Of a DNA stretch of 64,000 bases, positions 59,245-64,000 are shown piece after piece. The notes beneath the pieces were generated by a model. It saw only the letters and a program-made list of their open reading frames with translations. It did not search any database and had not been told where the DNA came from. A program made the translations under genes and the position numbers. Position 1 is the first letter of the stretch. Each line of letters starts with the position of its first letter. Source of the DNA: Ruminococcus sp. (GTDB lineage Bacteria > Bacillota > Clostridia > Oscillospirales > Acutalibacteraceae); the NCBI GenBank assembly GCA_017411385.1, contig JAFQQF010000023.1, forward strand, positions 1 through 64,000, given 5' to 3'.

Positions 59245-60693
59245 ATGACAGTACGTACACGATATGCTCCCAGCCCCACAGGCTTTATGCACGTGGGTAA
59301 CCTGAGAACTGCTCTTTATGAGTACCTGATTGCAAAGAGCCAACAGGGTAAGTTTGTTCTGAGAATTGAGGATACCGACCGTGAACGCCTTGTGGAGGGT
59401 GCTGTGGATGTTATCTACAACACCTTGAAGATTGCAGGACTCAATCACGATGAAGGTCCCGATGTGGGCGGTGATTTCGGTCCCTATGTTCAGTCTGAGA
59501 GAAAGGATATGTATTTACCTTTCGCTGAGCAGCTTATCAAAGAGGGCAAGGCATACCGTTGCTTCTGTACCAAAGAACGTCTTGAACAGCTTTCCGAGGA
59601 GTCTGTAGGCGGCGGATACGACGGTCATTGCAGAGATTTGCCTCAGGAGGAAATCGACAGACTGCTTAAAGAGGGTGTGCCCTATGTAATCCGTCAGAAG
59701 ATGCCCTTGACAGGTTCAACAACCTTCTCCGATGCGGTTTTCGGTGATATTACAGTTGAAAATTCAGAGCTGACAGACCAGATTCTCATTAAGTCTGACG
59801 GCTATCCCACCTACAATTTTGCTAACGTTATCGACGACCACACAATGGGTATCACCCACGTAGTACGCGGTTGCGAGTACTTAAGCTCCACTCCCAAGTA
59901 CAATCTCCTTTACGAAGCATTCGGTTGGGAAATTCCCACCTATGTGCACCTGCCTCTGATTATGGGCAAAAATGACGACGGCTCTGTTTCAAAGCTTTCC
60001 AAGCGTCACGGTGCAACAGGCTTTGAGGATTTGGTGCGTGACGGCTACCTGCCCGAGGCAATCATCAACTACATAGCTCTCTTAGGTTGGTGCCCCAAGT
60101 CTAATCAGGAGATTTTCACTTTAGAGGAGCTTTGTGAGAACTTCCACGTTGACGAGATTTCAAAATCTCCCTCTGTGTTTGACTACGACAAGCTTTCATG
60201 GCTTAACGCTGAGTACCTTCGTGCAATGACTCCCGAGCAATTTGCCGAGGTTGCAAATCCCTACTTCAAGGAAGTTTTTGGCGATGTGCCCTTTGATGCA
60301 ATGAAGCTTACAGCAATTTTACAGCAGAGAACAGTAAAGCTTACTGATATTCCTCCTATGATTGATTTCTTCAAGGAGCTGCCCGAGTACGAGGCTGAGC
60401 TTTATGTAAACAAAAAGAGCAAAACAAACCTTGAGAATGCACCTGTGCTTCTCAAAGCGGTTTACGATGAGCTTTCAGCACTTAATGAGTGGAACTGTGA
60501 TACAATCAAGGAGCTTCTGATTTCTTATGCAGAAAAGAACGAGCTTAAAAACGGCACAGTTATGTGGCCTGCACGTATTGCGGTGGCAGGCAAAACCGTT
60601 ACTCCCGGCGGAGCGGTTGAGATTCTTGACATTCTCGGCAAAGAGGAATCTTTAAGAAGAATGGAAATCGGACTTAACAAACTTAACGCTTGA
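59245..60693 (+). CDS. gltX: Glutamyl-tRNA synthetase
   Basis: A 482-residue class I aminoacyl-tRNA synthetase. The start TRYAPSPTGFMHVGN carries the HIGH-type signature (16-19), IEDTDRERLVEGA is at 41-53, and the KMSKS-type loop is KLSKRHG (250-256). I start at ATG 59245, where AAAGGAC lies 10 nt upstream; an ATG 42 bp earlier would add 14 unrelated residues. With glnS immediately downstream the cell has both enzymes, so GltX may be the discriminating form. Confidence 0.95.
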   Translation: MTVRTRYAPSPTGFMHVGNLRTALYEYLIAKSQQGKFVLRIEDTDRERLVEGAVDVIYNTLKIAGLNHDEGPDVGGDFGPYVQSERKDMYLPFAEQLIKEGKAYRCFCTKERLEQLSEESVGGGYDGHCRDLPQEEIDRLLKEGVPYVIRQKMPLTGSTTFSDAVFGDITVENSELTDQILIKSDGYPTYNFANVIDDHTMGITHVVRGCEYLSSTPKYNLLYEAFGWEIPTYVHLPLIMGKNDDGSVSKLSKRHGATGFEDLVRDGYLPEAIINYIALLGWCPKSNQEIFTLEELCENFHVDEISKSPSVFDYDKLSWLNAEYLRAMTPEQFAEVANPYFKEVFGDVPFDAMKLTAILQQRTVKLTDIPPMIDFFKELPEYEAELYVNKKSKTNLENAPVLLKAVYDELSALNEWNCDTIKELLISYAEKNELKNGTVMWPARIAVAGKTVTPGGAVEILDILGKEESLRRMEIGLNKLNA

Positions 60694-60715
60694 TTATTTT
60701 AAGAGGTGAACATAA

Positions 60716-62404
60716 ATGGCAGACGAGAAAATTATTAACGAAGAAAGCACAATGCCTTCTAATTTTATCCACGATTTTATTGACGAGGATATAGCAAAGG
60801 GCGGTCAGTACGAGGGTATGACAGTTCACACCCGTTTTCCACCCGAGCCTAACGGATACCTGCACATCGGCCATGCAAAGGCTATCTGCATTGATTTCGG
60901 AACAGCTCAGAAATACGGCGGTGTGTGCAACCTGAGAATGGACGACACCAACCCCACAAAAGAAGACGTGGAGTATGTTGACGCTATTCAGGAGGATATC
61001 AAGTGGCTTGGCTTTGACTGGGACGACCGCTTCTACTATGCATCCGATTATTTTGATGATATGTACCGCTTTGCAGTTGAGCTTATTGAGAAAGGTCTTG
61101 CCTACGTTTGCGAGCTCAATGCTGAGCAGATGCGTGAGTACAGAGGAGATTTGACTACTCCTGCAAAGAGCCCCTTCCGTGACAGACCTATTGAGGAAAG
61201 CCTTGATTTGTTTGAGAGAATGAAGAATGGCGAGTTCCCTGAGGGCACAATGACTCTGCGTGCAAAGATTGACCTTGCAAGCGGTAACTTCAATATGCGT
61301 GACCCTGTAATCTACAGAATCAACAAGCTCCCTCACCACAGAACAGGCAACAAGTGGGTTATCTATCCTATGTACGACTTTGCACATCCCATTGAGGATG
61401 CTATGGAGCACATCACCCACAGCCTTTGCTCTCTGGAGTTTGAGGACCACAGACCTCTTTACGATTGGGTTATAAATAACGTTTCTGTTCCTGCAAAGCC
61501 CCGTCAGATTGAGTTTGCACGCCTTGGCATCAACAACACAGTTATGTCAAAGAGAAAGCTCAGAACCTTAGTTGATGACGGCTATGTAAGCGGTTGGGAC
61601 GACCCCAGAATGCCTACACTTTGCGGACTCAGACGCCGTGGTTATACACCCCAGTCAATCCGCAATTTCACAGAGCGTAACGGCGTTTCCAAGGTAAACT
61701 CTGTAGTTGAGTACAGCTTCCTTGAGCATTGCCTCAGAGAAGACCTGAACGAGAAAGCTCAGCGTGTTATGGCTGTTATCAATCCCGTTAAGCTCATTAT
61801 CGAAAATTACCCCGAGGGACTTTCTGAGACCTTTGAGGTTGAGAATAACCCCAACCGTGAGGAAGACGGCAAGAGAACCATCACCTTCACACGCGAGTGC
61901 TATATTGAGGCTGAGGACTTTATGGAGGAGCCTATCAAGGGCTACCAGCGTCTTTTCCCCGGCAACGAGGTTCGTCTGAAGTCTGCATATATTGTTAAGT
62001 GCACAGGCTGTAAGAAGGACGAGGAGGGTAATGTAGTAGAGGTTTATGCAACCTACGACCCTGACACCAAGGGCGGTAATACTCCCGACGGCAGAAAGGT
62101 AAGAGGTACTATCCATTGGGTAGATGCTTCAAATTGTGCTGAGGCAGAGGTAAGGCTTTATGATAACCTCTTCACAGTTCCCGACCCCGATGCAGGCGAG
62201 AGAAACTTCCTTGACTTCCTCAACCCCGACTCCCTTAAGGTGCTCACAGGCTGTAAGGTAGAGCGTGCTTTGGAGAACGCACAGGTGGGTAAGGGCTATC
62301 AGTTTATGCGACTTGGCTACTTCTGCGCAGACAAGGACTCTACTGCAGAGCATCTTATCTTTAACCGAAGCGTATCTCTTAAAGACGGCTTCAAGAAGAA
62401 GTAA
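60716..62404 (+). CDS. glnS: Glutaminyl-tRNA synthetase
   Basis: A 562-residue class I synthetase charging tRNA-Gln directly. HIGH is literal in PPEPNGYLHIGHAKA (50-53), the KMSKS loop is VMSKRKL (about 280), and the C-terminal anticodon-binding beta barrels are complete. GlnRS is patchy in Firmicutes, which more often use GatCAB, so its presence reflects an acquired bacterial GlnRS lineage. AGAGGTG lies upstream of the ATG, 22 bp after gltX, and the two form an operon. Confidence 0.96.
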   Translation: MADEKIINEESTMPSNFIHDFIDEDIAKGGQYEGMTVHTRFPPEPNGYLHIGHAKAICIDFGTAQKYGGVCNLRMDDTNPTKEDVEYVDAIQEDIKWLGFDWDDRFYYASDYFDDMYRFAVELIEKGLAYVCELNAEQMREYRGDLTTPAKSPFRDRPIEESLDLFERMKNGEFPEGTMTLRAKIDLASGNFNMRDPVIYRINKLPHHRTGNKWVIYPMYDFAHPIEDAMEHITHSLCSLEFEDHRPLYDWVINNVSVPAKPRQIEFARLGINNTVMSKRKLRTLVDDGYVSGWDDPRMPTLCGLRRRGYTPQSIRNFTERNGVSKVNSVVEYSFLEHCLREDLNEKAQRVMAVINPVKLIIENYPEGLSETFEVENNPNREEDGKRTITFTRECYIEAEDFMEEPIKGYQRLFPGNEVRLKSAYIVKCTGCKKDEEGNVVEVYATYDPDTKGGNTPDGRKVRGTIHWVDASNCAEAEVRLYDNLFTVPDPDAGERNFLDFLNPDSLKVLTGCKVERALENAQVGKGYQFMRLGYFCADKDSTAEHLIFNRSVSLKDGFKKK

Positions 62405-62431
62405 TTAATATTATTGCACAGGAGTTTTTAT

Positions 62432-63166
62432 ATGAAAACTGCAGTGGTTACAGGCGCATCCAGAGGTATTGGTGCCGCCTGTGCGGTAGCCCTTGCAAAG
62501 AGCGGCTACAATGTGATTTTAGGATATAAAGTAAATAAAGAACGTGCAGAGCAGTTGGCAGAGGTGCTTATCTCAGGCTATGGTATAGCCGCCATTGCAC
62601 AGAAGGCAGATGTGTCTTTGTCAAGCGAGGCAGATGCCCTCATAGAAACTGCATACAGAAACTTCGGCAGAGTTGATGTGCTTGTAAACAATGCAGGTAT
62701 TGCAGGGTTCAAGCTTTTCACCGAGATTACCGATGAAGAGTGGAACGAAATGATTGGCACAAATCTGACAGGTGTTTTTAACTGCAGTCGGGCAGCGGCA
62801 AGATATATGATTAACCAAAAGAGCGGAAGTATTGTAAACATCAGCTCTATGTGGGGACAGGTGGGTGCCTCCTGCGAGGTGCACTACTCTGCCTCCAAGG
62901 CAGGTGTTATCGGTTTAACACAAGCGCTTGCCAAGGAGCTTGCACCCTCAAATGTTCGTGTTAACTGCATCTGCCCCGGTGTTATCAAAACCGATATGCT
63001 CTCAGAAATTGACGAGGAAACCATAGCTTCGCTTGTGGAGGAAACACCCTTGGGAAGACTCGGCACTCCTAAAGATATTGCCGATTCGGTGGCTTTCCTT
63101 TGTAGTGACAGAGCAGAGTTTATCACAGGTCAGGTGCTTGGGGTAAACGGCGGCTTTGTAATATGA
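62432..63166 (+). CDS. SDR-family reductase, YmfI (EF-P 5-aminopentanone reductase)-like
   Basis: A 244-residue short-chain dehydrogenase with the NAD(P) loop TGASRGIG (7-14), NNAGI (86-90) and the catalytic triad Ser139, Tyr152, Lys156. The stretch SSMWGQVGASCEVHYSASK is close to the SSIWGETGASCEVLYS of B. subtilis YmfI, which completes the 5-aminopentanol modification of EF-P. FabG is the alternative name by family only. I start at ATG 62432 (AGGAG 7 nt upstream) and not 18 bp earlier. It overlaps the next gene by 4 nt. Confidence 0.85.
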   Translation: MKTAVVTGASRGIGAACAVALAKSGYNVILGYKVNKERAEQLAEVLISGYGIAAIAQKADVSLSSEADALIETAYRNFGRVDVLVNNAGIAGFKLFTEITDEEWNEMIGTNLTGVFNCSRAAARYMINQKSGSIVNISSMWGQVGASCEVHYSASKAGVIGLTQALAKELAPSNVRVNCICPGVIKTDMLSEIDEETIASLVEETPLGRLGTPKDIADSVAFLCSDRAEFITGQVLGVNGGFVI

Positions 63167-63942
63167 TTACTGCAAAGGCGCACAGAGTTGTTTTGTCCTT
63201 GCTGATTGCAATAGTACTGGTGCTTTCCTCTGCTGTTGTTGCTTTTGCAGGGAGTGAAGCACAGTTTTCGCTCACAGATGCACAGGTGCAAAATGGCAGA
63301 CTCTTTAAGGTTACACTAAGAGCGAAAACAGATGCTGAGCTTTCTTCCTTTGTTTGTGAGCTTTTGTATGACTCACAGGTGCTTAAGTTCAATTCGGCTG
63401 AAGTGCTTGAAAGCGAAGCTGAGTATAGTGTGAGTACCCTTGAAGATGGTAAAGTCACTGCCGTGTACCTTTGTGAAGAGGGAGTTGTCTGCACGAAAGG
63501 CACAGCACTTATGACCTTTACCTTCAAAGGGATGGAAACGGGTAACACTCAGATTAAGCTTTCTGTTAAAGATGCAATAGCTTCTGATTTGGCTGATGTT
63601 GCAGTTTCTGAGTGTGTACCGTCTAAAGTGATGGTTTTGGGTGCGAGTACATCAGGCACAGAGAACAGAAAAGGAAAAAACGCAACTGCTAATAATGCGG
63701 ATACTCAGAATCTGTCAAGCACAGACGAAAGCAAAATTTCCTTTATTAACGGCAGGACTGACATAGCGGGTTTGAGCATCAGCAATCAGACCTTGGTATC
63801 CTTTGCACTTTCCTTTTTGTGTACCTTGTGTGTGGCGGCTTATCTTGCATATAGGCTGGGTGCACACAGACAAAAAGAAAAACAAAAGTCTGTACCTTTG
63901 GCTTTTAAAGACAATACAGGCAACGATGAATTATCAGATTAA
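63163..63942 (+). CDS. Membrane protein with an extracellular cohesin-like domain
   Basis: This 259-residue protein has a signal peptide (about 6-29), then a beta-sandwich of about 125 residues (32-155) with the cohesin-like pattern VTLRAKTDAELSSFVCELLYDSQVLKFNSAEV and a late TALMTFTFKGMETGNTQIKLSVKDA, a Ser/Thr/Asn linker, a membrane helix (209-231) and a basic tail. Cohesins bind dockerins; two dockerin proteins are encoded at 18221 and 21890. The start ATG overlaps the reductase stop (ATGA), so the two are co-translated although their functions look unrelated. Assignment is from the pattern, without an alignment. Confidence 0.65.
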   Translation: MITAKAHRVVLSLLIAIVLVLSSAVVAFAGSEAQFSLTDAQVQNGRLFKVTLRAKTDAELSSFVCELLYDSQVLKFNSAEVLESEAEYSVSTLEDGKVTAVYLCEEGVVCTKGTALMTFTFKGMETGNTQIKLSVKDAIASDLADVAVSECVPSKVMVLGASTSGTENRKGKNATANNADTQNLSSTDESKISFINGRTDIAGLSISNQTLVSFALSFLCTLCVAAYLAYRLGAHRQKEKQKSVPLAFKDNTGNDELSD

Positions 63943-63963
63943 TTAGTACAAGAGAGGTAAACA

Positions 63964-64000
63964 GATGAAGAAAACACTTAATGCTTTCTGGATAATTTCC
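63964..64000 (+). CDS. N-terminal start of an exported protein (cut by window end)
   Basis: ATG 63964 with GAGAGG 7 nt upstream opens MKKTLNAFWIIS, which looks like the beginning of a signal peptide or membrane anchor. It follows the cohesin-like gene by 21 bp and is probably in the same operon. Nothing more can be said. Confidence 0.55.

Overview
This 64 kb window looks like the chromosome of a low-to-moderate GC, endospore-forming gut Clostridia, most like the Ruminococcaceae/Oscillospirales. The evidence is spoIIE and spoIIID, a DNSR-type MurE, extracellular starch or maltodextrin genes, two dockerin-bearing secreted proteins with a cohesin-like membrane protein, and separate GltX and GlnRS. 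I do not name a species. Most genes have clear AGGAGG-type ribosome sites and TTGACA/TATAAT promoters, which I used to correct several starts.

Layout. (1) 1-4444: the right end of an integrated element. It holds the tail of an unknown gene, a membrane protein with its own promoter and terminator set backwards, a tyrosine integrase, a possible HhH-GPD DNA glycosylase-like gene and a methyltransferase. It ends in the 3' end of a tRNA-Trp gene, with a second copy of the tRNA end 217 bp away. (2) 4989-9394: an OmpR/histidine-kinase pair with direct-repeat operators, convergent with murE. (3) 9711-15650: a maltodextrin ABC uptake system (binding protein, two permeases, no ATPase) and a lipoprotein GH13 amylase. 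(4) 15702-18181: spoIIE. (5) 18221-22978: two dockerin proteins with homologous upstream regions, a cytoplasmic GH13 glucosidase and a MecA-like adaptor. (6) 22979-27524: a tandem 147-bp repeat array abutting a response regulator / histidine kinase / HtrA operon.

(7) 27563-50276: a large cell-surface polysaccharide locus in two converging blocks. The plus block (29402-41156) encodes glycosyltransferases, an HpcH-type aldolase, an EpsG-like polymerase, a flippase, a CapF-like reductase-cupin and a nucleotidyltransferase. The minus block (41224-47995) encodes a CYTH protein, a metallophosphoesterase, a second EpsG-like polymerase, a GT2, a TviC/TviB-like UDP-sugar pair and Ddl. A bidirectional terminator at 41162-41205 separates them. 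spoIIID sits between an aminotransferase and the plus block. A CapD-like 4,6-dehydratase follows.

(8) 50356-64000: glmS, an FHA-RodA/FtsW fusion with its partner PBP, secA, a DUF559 nuclease gene enclosed in terminal inverted repeats, gltX, glnS, a YmfI-like reductase, and a cohesin-like membrane protein coupled to it.

The strongest candidates for something undescribed are the inverted-repeat-bounded DUF559 unit (58509-58999), the shared leader of the two dockerin genes, the 147-bp palindromic tandem array, and the hairpin-rich insert between two copies of the tRNA-Trp end.
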